Of a stretch of 5,541 bases of DNA, positions 1 to 5,267 are shown in pieces. The stretch covers positions 1 through 5,541 of the forward strand of contig JACQYX010000117.1 of the NCBI GenBank assembly GCA_016207985.1, written 5' to 3'. Under the pieces are notes generated by a model, which did no database searches, was not told the origin of the DNA, and worked only from the letters and a program-made list of their open reading frames with translations. Numbering within the stretch: position 1 is the first letter of the stretch; each line of letters starts with the position of its first letter. The position numbers were made by a program, and so were the translations under genes. Origin of the DNA: Ignavibacteriales bacterium. Lineage in GTDB: Bacteria; Bacteroidota; Ignavibacteria; UBA10030; SZUA-254.

Positions 1-138
1 TTTTTTCTAATGGCGGTCATTAGTATCTTTTTCGTAATGACAATTTTGGGATTAATATTATGGTATAAGGTAGGATTATTTCTAATGTATGTCAAGCGAA
101 AAATCGATCATTTGCAGATATCCCCAATAATTCGTTGA
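1..138 (+). CDS. C-terminal fragment of an unidentified membrane protein
   Basis: Frame 1 is open from the first base to a TGA at 136-138, giving 45 residues with no start inside the window. The first half is strongly hydrophobic (FFLMAVISIFFVMTILGLIL), as expected of a transmembrane helix. It is followed by a second short hydrophobic stretch and a basic tail (YVKRKIDHLQISPIIR), which would be cytoplasmic by the positive-inside rule. It is too short to assign to a family. It converges on the trkH copy at 175-1623, with 36 bases between the two stop codons and no clear terminator hairpin between them. The membrane-like composition and sensible codons argue for a real gene end, but an open frame of this length in AT-rich DNA could occur by chance. 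Confidence 0.45.
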   Translation, partial: FFLMAVISIFFVMTILGLILWYKVGLFLMYVKRKIDHLQISPIIR

Positions 139-174
139 TATGACCATTTGAATATAACAAAACGAGTAAATAAT

Positions 175-1623
175 TCATACCTTCCAGAATGATTTTGTGA
201 ATATCACCATGATGGTAAATAACTCAAGCCGTCCTAAAAGCATATCTGAAGATAAAACCCATTTACCAATTATCGGAATGGAAGAATAATTCGCCATAGG
301 TCCAACTGAATTTAGTCCTGGTCCGACACCACCCATACATGAGGCAACGCCGCTCATCGCGGATATAATATCCACTCCAGTCATTATTATTATGAACGAT
401 GATAAAGCAAATGTTGAAAGATAAATCACGAAGAAAGATGCGATCATGGAAAGAATATCCGGAGCAACAATTTTTCCGTTGAATTTTACCGATATTATCG
501 CCTGAGGATGAAATATTTTCTTTACTTCTGAAAATATATTTTTTAAAAGTAATAAAACTCTCACATTTTTGATAGCACCTGAAGTAGATCCAGCACAACC
601 ACCTGGGAACATCAAAACAAATAATAAAAACTGTGCAGCAGGTACCCACAGAGCGAAATCGGCATTTGCAAATCCTGTGCAGCTCGAAATTGAAATTACA
701 TTAAAAAATGAAAACCTAAATGAATCAATTACACCGAGAACCGGTTGTGTTAAAAGATTTATCAAAGTCACAATCATAATTGCACTACCGACTAACATGA
801 TAAAAAATTTAAATTCGCTGTTTCGAAAATAGTTTAACAAATCACCCTTCAATGCTGCATAATGCAAGCTAAAATTTATAGCGGAAAGGAACATAAAAAT
901 TCCGATGACATATTCGATATAAGATGACCTAAAATATGCCACACTTAAATTTTTTGTTGAGAATCCTCCTGTAGCAATAGTTCCAAATGAATGACATATC
1001 GCATCAAAAAGCGGCATCCCACCGAATAACAACAATACAATTTCTGCAAAGGTTAAACTGACATACACAGTCCAAAGTAATCTTGCAGTTTCAGCTATCC
1101 GTGGGGAAAGCTTATCTTTAGTCGGTCCTGCTGCCTCCGCTTTGTATAGCTGCATTCCAGCAATACCTAACAACGGAAGTATCGCGAGCGAAAGAACAAT
1201 AATTCCCATTCCTCCGATCCAATGTGTCATACTTCGCCAGAATAAAATACCGTGTGGAAGTTTTTCAACATCATTTAAAATTGAAGCACCTGTAGTAGTA
1301 AAGCCGGATATCGTTTCAAAAAATGCATCGGTAAAGACCGGGATACTTCCTGAAATTAAGTAAGGGAGTGTACCAAAAACTGAAATGGCGATCCATCCTG
1401 AAGTTGCAATTAAAAATCCTTCTTTACTACCAAGTCTCTGATCTGGCTGTTTTAATAAAAGCCATATAACAAAGCCGGTTATTATAGAAATTCCAGATGA
1501 AATTAAAAGCGGGACGATATCATTATCGTTGTAGTAAATCGAGAATGGAATCCCGAGAAGCATTGCACAGCCCGAGCAGCCGATTAAAAAACCAAGTATA
1601 GAGAATATCGCACGAAAATTCAT
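175..1623 (-). CDS. trkH: TrkH-type potassium uptake channel subunit, divergent copy
   Basis: This is the pore-forming membrane subunit of a Trk K+ uptake system in the inner membrane, normally gated by a TrkA ring. The four membrane-pore-membrane repeats are recognisable. Numbering is from the upstream TTG at 1629; subtract 2 for the chosen start. Filter 1 is TTTGAS (111-116), filter 2 ATGGFS (219-224), filter 3 SSCTGF (315-320) and filter 4 GGVGPGL (433-439). The gating loop after repeat 3 is GGCAGSTSGAIK (343-354), and the last-repeat arginine is in GRLE (R467). I chose ATG 1623 rather than TTG 1629 because MNFRAIFSILG then aligns with MNIKSVIAIIG of the neighbour and both proteins become 482 aa, a usual TrkH length. 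No Shine-Dalgarno is visible. The reading frame is intact. The departures in filters 3 and 4 and the loss of two glycines in the gating loop (STGGGIK in the neighbour, STSGAIK here) suggest changed selectivity or gating. The family assignment is firm; the functional consequence is inferred. Confidence 0.93.
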   Translation of the reverse strand: MNFRAIFSILGFLIGCSGCAMLLGIPFSIYYNDNDIVPLLISSGISIITGFVIWLLLKQPDQRLGSKEGFLIATSGWIAISVFGTLPYLISGSIPVFTDAFFETISGFTTTGASILNDVEKLPHGILFWRSMTHWIGGMGIIVLSLAILPLLGIAGMQLYKAEAAGPTKDKLSPRIAETARLLWTVYVSLTFAEIVLLLFGGMPLFDAICHSFGTIATGGFSTKNLSVAYFRSSYIEYVIGIFMFLSAINFSLHYAALKGDLLNYFRNSEFKFFIMLVGSAIMIVTLINLLTQPVLGVIDSFRFSFFNVISISSCTGFANADFALWVPAAQFLLFVLMFPGGCAGSTSGAIKNVRVLLLLKNIFSEVKKIFHPQAIISVKFNGKIVAPDILSMIASFFVIYLSTFALSSFIIIMTGVDIISAMSGVASCMGGVGPGLNSVGPMANYSSIPIIGKWVLSSDMLLGRLELFTIMVIFTKSFWKV

Positions 1624-1660
1624 AAACAAGTTCTATACACAATTAGAGGTAAAAATGAAC

Positions 1661-1723
1661 TACCCCGCCGTAACCTGCCCGCCGTCCACTATGGCGGACT
1701 TTGGCAGGCGGGGCAGCGGGGTA
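1661..1723. repeat. Large GC-rich nested inverted repeat (REP-like)
   Basis: The outer arms TACCCCGC (1661-1668) and GCGGGGTA (1716-1723) are perfect reverse complements. Inside them, CCTGCC (1674-1679) pairs with GGCAGG (1703-1708) and CGCC (1680-1683) with GGCG (1693-1696), leaving a nine-base loop and a GACTTT bulge. An alternative inner pairing is CTGCCCGCC (1675-1683) with GGCGGGGCAG (1707-1716), with one bulged G. The block is far more GC-rich than the surrounding DNA, which suggests a dispersed repeat rather than native operon spacer. No clean T tract follows on either strand, so it is not a typical intrinsic terminator, though it could stabilise or attenuate the trkH transcript. Confidence 0.75.
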
Positions 1724-1733
1724 TCAAATACAT

Positions 1734-1747
1734 TTTATTTATTTATT
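1734..1747. repeat. Short TTTA tandem repeat
   Basis: Just over three copies of TTTA lie between the large hairpin and the small GGGGCG hairpin. It may only be low-complexity AT spacer, but it separates two GC-rich hairpins. Confidence 0.5.
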
Positions 1748-1761
1748 CGCCCCAAGGGGCG
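1748..1761. repeat. Small perfect GC hairpin
   Basis: CGCCCC (1748-1753) and GGGGCG (1756-1761) are perfect reverse complements separated by AA, so the real loop is CAAG with a five-base-pair stem. The flanking GGGGCGGGGAATT resembles an arm of the larger hairpin at 1661-1723. No T run follows on the minus strand, so a terminator role is not supported. Confidence 0.6.
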
Positions 1762-1765
1762 GGGA

Positions 1766-1799
1766 ATTAAATCCTCGTCCGCCTCTGGCGGATTAAATC
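1766..1799. repeat. 8-bp direct repeat flanking a GGCGGA hairpin at the trkH stop
   Basis: ATTAAATC occurs at 1766-1773 and again at 1792-1799. Between the copies is an 18-base GC-rich segment with the inverted repeat TCCGCC (1778-1783) / GGCGGA (1787-1792) around TCT. The right-hand copy contains the TAA stop of the trkH gene at 1793-3241. The arrangement resembles a small palindromic element with a duplicated target site. The direct repeat and palindrome are seen in the sequence; the insertion origin is inferred. Confidence 0.6.
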
Positions 1800-3241
1800 T
1801 TCCAAAAGACGCGTGAGAAGATTACGAGGACAGTAAAAAACTCAAGACGTCCGATAATCATGCAAGCACTCAAAATCCATTTCCCTAAAATCGGGATATG
1901 TGAATAGTTATCGGTTGGTCCCACGCTTCCCATGCCAGGACCGATATTACTCAGGGATGCGACTACTGCCCCCATTGCTGAAATTATATCTAAACCCAGA
2001 GCCGTCATTATTATCGTAGCGATTACAAAAGTTGTAATGAAAATTGCAAAGAGAGCGAGAATATTATTAATAATCTCTTGAGGGACGATTCTGCCGTTAA
2101 ATCTCACAGGAAGAATTGCTTTAGGGTGAATAAGTTTCCGGAGCTCGACCGTACCATTTCTTAGGAGTATAAGAAGACGCATATTTTTAATTCCACCGCC
2201 TGTCGAGCCGGCACACCCGCCAATAAACATCAACAAGAAAAGGAAAAATTGAATGGCAATGGGCCAAAGCTCATAATCAGCCGTTGCAAATCCTGTTGTT
2301 GTGAATATTGATACAACTTGAAACGAGCTGAAACGCAATACCTCACCGATCGAGGAATAGTTACCATGGAATAATAGAAAAACTGAAGTCAAAATTATTG
2401 CAAGGATTGTTAATCCGGAATAAAAAAGAAATTCACTATTCTTGAAATAACTTTTAACGTCACCGTTCAATCCCCGATAATGAAGAACAAAATTTACTCC
2501 TGCCATAAACATAAATATTGTAATAACGATATCGATATACGGGGAATTAAAATGAGCGACACTCGCATTCTTCGTCGAGAATCCCCCCGTAGCCATAGTT
2601 GCGAATGTATGATTCAATGCTTCGAAGAAACTCAATCCTCCGATCATTAACAATAAAGTTTGGGCAGCACTAAAAAGGATGTACACTTTCCAGAGAACTT
2701 TTGCAGTTTCACCGATTCGAGGTTTTATTTTATCGACGGTATGACCGGGTGCTTCAGCTTTAAACAATTGCATTCCACCGACTCCCAAAATTGGTAATAT
2801 TGCTATCGACATAACAATGATTCCCATCCCGCCAATCCATTGTGTCATACTTCGCCAGAATAAAAGCCCCGATGGAAGTGCTTCTACATCTTTCAAAATT
2901 GAAGCTCCGGTGGTTGTAAAACCTGAGACGGTTTCAAAAAAGGCATCTGTTATGGATGGTATATAACCTGAGATTAAGAATGGAAGCGATCCAAAGATAC
3001 TCATCGCAATCCAGGAAAAGGTTACAACAGCGAAACCATCGCGCACTCCTAACTCTACCGAAGTTTGCTTAAAACTGAAGTAGAGTACTGCACCAACACT
3101 AAAACATATTAATGAAGAAATGATAATCGATCCTATAGAGCCATCCGAATAATAAAGTGAGAATGGAATAGCGATAAGCATCGCCGTTCCGATAAAAATA
3201 ATAATTAACCCGATTATAGCAATAACGGATTTGATGTTCAT
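1793..3241 (-). CDS. trkH: TrkH-type potassium uptake channel subunit, canonical copy
   Basis: This is the inner-membrane K+-conducting subunit of the Trk system, expected to form a dimer seated on a TrkA ring. The 482-aa product has a full set of family marks: filter 1 TTTGAS (109-114), filter 2 ATGGFS (217-222), filter 3 TTTGF (314-318), filter 4 SNIGPGM (431-437), gating loop GGCAGSTGGGIK (341-352) and the last-repeat arginine R465 in IIGRLE. The start is ATG at 3241, six bases after the stop of the TrkA C-terminal piece and with no Shine-Dalgarno of its own, which points to translational coupling in one operon. It is a close paralogue of the trkH at 175-1623: around filter 1, 43 of 53 aligned residues are identical (residues 96-148 here). 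It keeps consensus residues at filters 3 and 4 and in the gating loop, so it is the better candidate for the ancestral channel. Confidence 0.95.
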   Translation of the reverse strand: MNIKSVIAIIGLIIIFIGTAMLIAIPFSLYYSDGSIGSIIISSLICFSVGAVLYFSFKQTSVELGVRDGFAVVTFSWIAMSIFGSLPFLISGYIPSITDAFFETVSGFTTTGASILKDVEALPSGLLFWRSMTQWIGGMGIIVMSIAILPILGVGGMQLFKAEAPGHTVDKIKPRIGETAKVLWKVYILFSAAQTLLLMIGGLSFFEALNHTFATMATGGFSTKNASVAHFNSPYIDIVITIFMFMAGVNFVLHYRGLNGDVKSYFKNSEFLFYSGLTILAIILTSVFLLFHGNYSSIGEVLRFSSFQVVSIFTTTGFATADYELWPIAIQFFLFLLMFIGGCAGSTGGGIKNMRLLILLRNGTVELRKLIHPKAILPVRFNGRIVPQEIINNILALFAIFITTFVIATIIMTALGLDIISAMGAVVASLSNIGPGMGSVGPTDNYSHIPILGKWILSACMIIGRLEFFTVLVIFSRVFWKI

Positions 3242-3247
3242 AGAATT

Positions 3248-3712
3248 TTACTTATTGAAAAATTTTTCTACGTCAGGAATAGCTTGAGGTAAGGCAAATA
3301 CTACAACCCTATCGTTCGGATTAATTTTCGTTGAGCCAACCGGAATAACAACAGAATCACCTTTGATAATACATCCAACGATAGCTCTTTCAGGGAATTT
3401 CACATCCATAAGTTGTTTTTTAGTAACTTGTGAACCTTTTTGTGCAACTAACTCGATTACTTCAGCATCGACCCCATGAAGAGTAGCAACAGAAAGAATT
3501 TCACCCTTGCGAATAAATTTTAAAATAATCTGTGCAGCAGAAAGTTTTTTATTGACCGCAACATCTAAACCGATTGTTCCAGCTAATGCAACATAGTCGG
3601 TATTTTCTACAAGCGCTATAGTCTTTGGAACTCCTAAATGCTTTGCCATCAAACAAGAGATAATATTCGTTTCTTCATCTTCTGAAACTGCAATGAATAC
3701 ATCCATGTCCAT
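3248..3712 (-). CDS. trkA: TrkA C-terminal fragment (end of second RCK domain)
   Basis: This is the C-terminal third of TrkA, the cytoplasmic NAD(H)-binding ring protein that gates TrkH. The 154-aa product begins MDMDVFIAVSEDEETNIIS, the strand that follows the dinucleotide pocket in the second Rossmann fold, and continues through the helix region with LMAKHLGVPKTIALV. From about residue 70 it holds a TrkA_C (RCK_C) domain ending in NPNDRVVVFALP. The GxGxxG strand of this Rossmann fold is on the other fragment, so this piece alone has only half a nucleotide fold. The ATG at 3712 follows a perfect AAGGAGG five bases upstream, so independent translation is plausible. The frame upstream of this ATG still encodes conserved TrkA (LVIHGEGSDIDLLAKEGI) back to about 3765, which shows that this was once a single gene with 3763-4575. 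The true trkA spans about 3248-4575. Confidence 0.9.
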   Translation of the reverse strand: MDMDVFIAVSEDEETNIISCLMAKHLGVPKTIALVENTDYVALAGTIGLDVAVNKKLSAAQIILKFIRKGEILSVATLHGVDAEVIELVAQKGSQVTKKQLMDVKFPERAIVGCIIKGDSVVIPVGSTKINPNDRVVVFALPQAIPDVEKFFNK

Positions 3713-3765
3713 TATGCCCTCCTTAGCTAAAAGATCGATGTCTGAACCTTCCCCGTGAATAACTA
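3713..3765 (-). other. trkA: trkA lesion: premature TAG and untranslated remnant
   Basis: The N-terminal frame ends ...RTLELAH then TAG (3765-3763). The -1 frame resumes as LVIHGEGSDIDLLAKEGI straight into MDMDVFIAV. TrkA proteins normally have about six residues between the LA of the preceding helix and LVIHG. Here only two bases separate the Ala and Leu codons, so about 13-19 bases (1 modulo 3) are probably missing, 16 being the best guess. A one-base error would restore the frame but leave the loop about five residues short. Confidence 0.75.
3718..3724 (-). promoter_or_regulatory. Strong internal Shine-Dalgarno for the TrkA C-terminal fragment
   Basis: The minus strand reads AAGGAGG here, then GCATA and the ATG at 3712-3710, so a perfect anti-16S match has five-base spacing. 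The other minus-strand genes in the window show no such site. It is built from the Ala-Lys-Glu-Gly codons of the old trkA frame, so it could be coincidental. Its position just after the lesion makes it a candidate restart site. Confidence 0.6.
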
Positions 3766-4575
3766 GTGCGCAAGCTCTAAGGTACGATCTTTTTTCGATT
3801 CAATGATTTTTACACTATATTCTTCCTCAAGAAGCTCAGCTACCTTGCTGCCAATTTTCCCTCCGCCGAGTATCATTACATTTTCAACCCTCTCACCTTC
3901 TTTTCCTGCCAAGCGTAACAAATCCTGAACATATTCTGTTTTACATACGACAAAAACCTGATCATTTTTTTTAATTACATCATTACCGGTAGGAATTATC
4001 GTGCGTGCACCCCGACTGATTGCTACAATTCGAAATATCAACTCTCCCGACTCAGTTCCGATATCACGAAGCATTTTATTAATAATCGGACTGTTGATAT
4101 TGAGTCGAAGACCAATGATTTGAATTCTCCCTTCACCAAATTCGAGAACATCGGTAGCAGTTACACGTTTAACTAATCTCTCTATCTCGTCCGCTGTAAC
4201 TAATTCAGGAAAGATTGAGAGGTTAATACCCAGATGTTCTGGTTTAACCAAAACATCGGGTGAACTAAACTCAGAATTACTGATGCGTGCAATCGTTCGC
4301 TTCGTCCCCATTTTACTTGCTATCTGACAAGCAAGCATGTTGATTTCATCATGAGGGGACACACCGACTAATAGGTCAGCATTTTCAGCACCTGCTTGGG
4401 CAATAAGTTTTGGGCTGATGCCACTGCCCTCTAAGGCAAATACATCTAAACTTTCGTTTACTCGTTGGACTCGTTCTTCATCATTATCGATGACAACGAT
4501 ATCGTGGTGCTCTTGGGAGAGGATTTTGGCAAGATGAAAACCGACCTCTCCTGCACCGACTATTATTATTTTCAA
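3763..4575 (-). CDS. trkA: TrkA N-terminal fragment (first RCK domain plus start of second)
   Basis: This is the cytoplasmic regulator of TrkH; its RCK domains bind NAD(H) and sense nucleotide state. The 270-aa fragment has a complete first TrkA_N Rossmann domain (MKIIIVGAGEVG, glycines 7, 9 and 12; acidic D30 after strand 2) and a TrkA_C domain at roughly 140-222 (ending NDQVFVVCKTEYV). A second Rossmann fold begins at about 232 (VMILGGGKIG, E259) and is cut off after ELAH at 270. Full TrkA is about 450 aa. The start codon is TTG at 4575-4573. It is preceded directly by an in-frame TAA, and no ATG lies near the conserved MKIIIVGAG, so the start is well fixed. No Shine-Dalgarno is seen. The intact part has the size of a KtrA-like single-RCK protein and might still form a ring; that is inference. 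It is the first gene of the minus-strand operon and is divergent from the Cys-rich gene at 4777. Confidence 0.93.
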   Translation of the reverse strand: MKIIIVGAGEVGFHLAKILSQEHHDIVVIDNDEERVQRVNESLDVFALEGSGISPKLIAQAGAENADLLVGVSPHDEINMLACQIASKMGTKRTIARISNSEFSSPDVLVKPEHLGINLSIFPELVTADEIERLVKRVTATDVLEFGEGRIQIIGLRLNINSPIINKMLRDIGTESGELIFRIVAISRGARTIIPTGNDVIKKNDQVFVVCKTEYVQDLLRLAGKEGERVENVMILGGGKIGSKVAELLEEEYSVKIIESKKDRTLELAH

Positions 4576-4592
4576 TTATTTAAATACTGGAA

Positions 4593-4598
4593 GTTATA
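4593..4598 (-). promoter_or_regulatory. Possible -10 element for the trk operon
   Basis: The minus strand reads TATAAC about 17 bases before the TTG start, with a TG directly upstream. The matching -35 position (GAAATT) is poor and the leader would be only about a dozen bases. It is offered as the best of weak candidates in the 201-base divergent region. Confidence 0.2.
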
Positions 4599-4697
4599 CA
4601 TAATGAGCGAGGGATAATTTCAGTATTTTTTTGATAAATGGCAAATTTGATGAATAATCCATTAACGGTAATATTTTTAAATTCAGATAATTTTCTC

Positions 4698-4726
4698 TTG
4701 CATTTATACCTAATAAATCGTTAAAT
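4698..4726 (+). promoter_or_regulatory. Possible sigma-70-like promoter for the Cys-rich gene
   Basis: TTGCAT (4698-4703) and TTAAAT (4721-4726) are 17 bases apart, placing a start of transcription near 4733 and a leader of about 44 bases. Matches to consensus are three of six and four of six, unremarkable in AT-rich DNA. If the host is a Bacteroidota relative, its promoters may not follow this consensus. Confidence 0.25.
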
Positions 4727-4765
4727 TGATACACGTATTTCAACTCATTAACAATCAATCAAATG

Positions 4766-4771
4766 AAAGGA
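4766..4771 (+). promoter_or_regulatory. Ribosome-binding site fixing the start of the Cys-rich gene
   Basis: AAAGGA lies five bases before ATG 4777. It decides for this start over the in-frame ATG at 4726, which has no such site and would put polar residues ahead of the signal peptide. Confidence 0.65.
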
Positions 4772-4776
4772 TATTT

Positions 4777-5187
4777 ATGAAACTTCGAATGGTCCTCATC
4801 CTTACACTAACCATCATCGTTTCTGTGGCACTCGTCAGCGCTCAGACGAAGAGTGATGTTATAAAGAATACATCGGATAAAAAATCAGATTGTCCGATGC
4901 ATGCATCAAAATCCGAAGTTAAGGATGTAAAAAAGTGTGATCAACCAAAAGAATGCTGTAAGAAAGATAAAGCAGATTGCGATATGACTAAGAAAGATTG
5001 CTGCAAAGATAAAGTTACAAGTGAAAAGACTATGAAGGATTGCTGCAAGAAAGATGGTAAAATATCGGACAACTGTACACACAGCGAAAAAGAAAAGTGT
5101 GATAAATCCAAAGCCGACATGAAAGATTGCCCTATGGGTAAAGCAAAAACATCTGAAGCAAAAGAAACAGAAAAGAAAAACGATTAA
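4777..5187 (+). CDS. Small exported Cys/Lys-rich protein, probable metal binder
   Basis: The 136-aa product starts MKLRMVLILTLTIIVSVALV and has a clear signal peptide, with likely cleavage after SA at 21-22. The mature part is very rich in Lys, Asp and Cys, with 12 cysteines at 39, 54, 60, 61, 68, 75, 76, 89, 90, 100, 108 and 118. Three CC pairs recur about every 14-15 residues (ECCKKD, DCCKDK, DCCKKD), forming a degenerate internal repeat. The region is framed by DCPMH (38-42) and DCPMG (117-121); CPM(H) also occurs in known heavy-metal-binding domains. There are no aromatic residues after the signal peptide, so it is probably unstructured without metal. I do not recognise a named family. 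Thiol-based metal binding or buffering in the periplasm or outside the cell is an inference, supported by the HMA lipoprotein gene downstream. The metal cannot be told from sequence. A TAA stop and an intrinsic terminator follow. Confidence 0.85.
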   Translation: MKLRMVLILTLTIIVSVALVSAQTKSDVIKNTSDKKSDCPMHASKSEVKDVKKCDQPKECCKKDKADCDMTKKDCCKDKVTSEKTMKDCCKKDGKISDNCTHSEKEKCDKSKADMKDCPMGKAKTSEAKETEKKND

Positions 5188-5206
5188 AAAGTAAATTTTA
5201 ATTTTC

Positions 5207-5243
5207 AAGCCGTCCAAAATTATTTGGGCGGCTTTTATTTTTT
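5207..5243 (+). terminator. Intrinsic terminator after the Cys-rich gene
   Basis: Arms 5207-5218 (AAGCCGTCCAAA) and 5223-5234 (TTTGGGCGGCTT) pair over 12 bases with a single G-U and an ATTA loop. They are followed by TTATTTTTT. The hairpin starts 19 bases after the stop codon. It ends about 25 bases before the next gene, so that gene must rely on read-through or on a promoter overlapping the terminator. Confidence 0.9.
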
Positions 5244-5254
5244 AATCTTATCCT

Positions 5255-5260
5255 AAAGGA
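5255..5260 (+). promoter_or_regulatory. Ribosome-binding site of the HMA lipoprotein gene
   Basis: AAAGGA lies seven bases upstream of ATG 5268, the same motif used by the gene at 4777. It supports this start. Confidence 0.6.
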
Positions 5261-5267
5261 TTTGTGT

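Noticed and set aside
76..138. Minus-strand 21-codon frame and a TTGACA-like box near 90-95
   Set aside because: The frame is too short and lacks a ribosome-binding site. The TTGACA has no convincing -10 at 16-18 bases, and both overlap the likely plus-strand coding end.
263..649. 128-codon open frame on the minus strand overlapping trkH
   Set aside because: It lies wholly inside the well-supported trkH at 175-1623 in another frame; composition is rich in Cys, Arg and Trp, with no domain sense.
569..832. 87-codon open frame on the plus strand
   Set aside because: It is antisense to trkH, with no ribosome-binding site and no recognisable protein features.
1142..1363. 73-codon open frame on the plus strand
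   Set aside because: It is antisense to the first pore region of trkH; its apparent sequence is only the mirror of conserved TrkH codons.
1661..1792. CRISPR or terminator reading of the trkH spacer hairpins
   Set aside because: There are no regularly spaced identical repeats with unique spacers, and no T tract follows the stems on the minus strand.
4726..4776. Upstream in-frame ATG extending the Cys-rich protein by 17 residues
   Set aside because: There is no ribosome-binding site there, and the extension would bury the signal peptide; ATG 4777 has AAAGGA at good spacing.
4906..5217. 103-codon Phe/Cys-rich open frame on the minus strand
   Set aside because: It is a shadow of the Lys- and Cys-rich gene at 4777-5187: AAA and GAA codons read backwards as TTT and TTC, giving false hydrophobicity.
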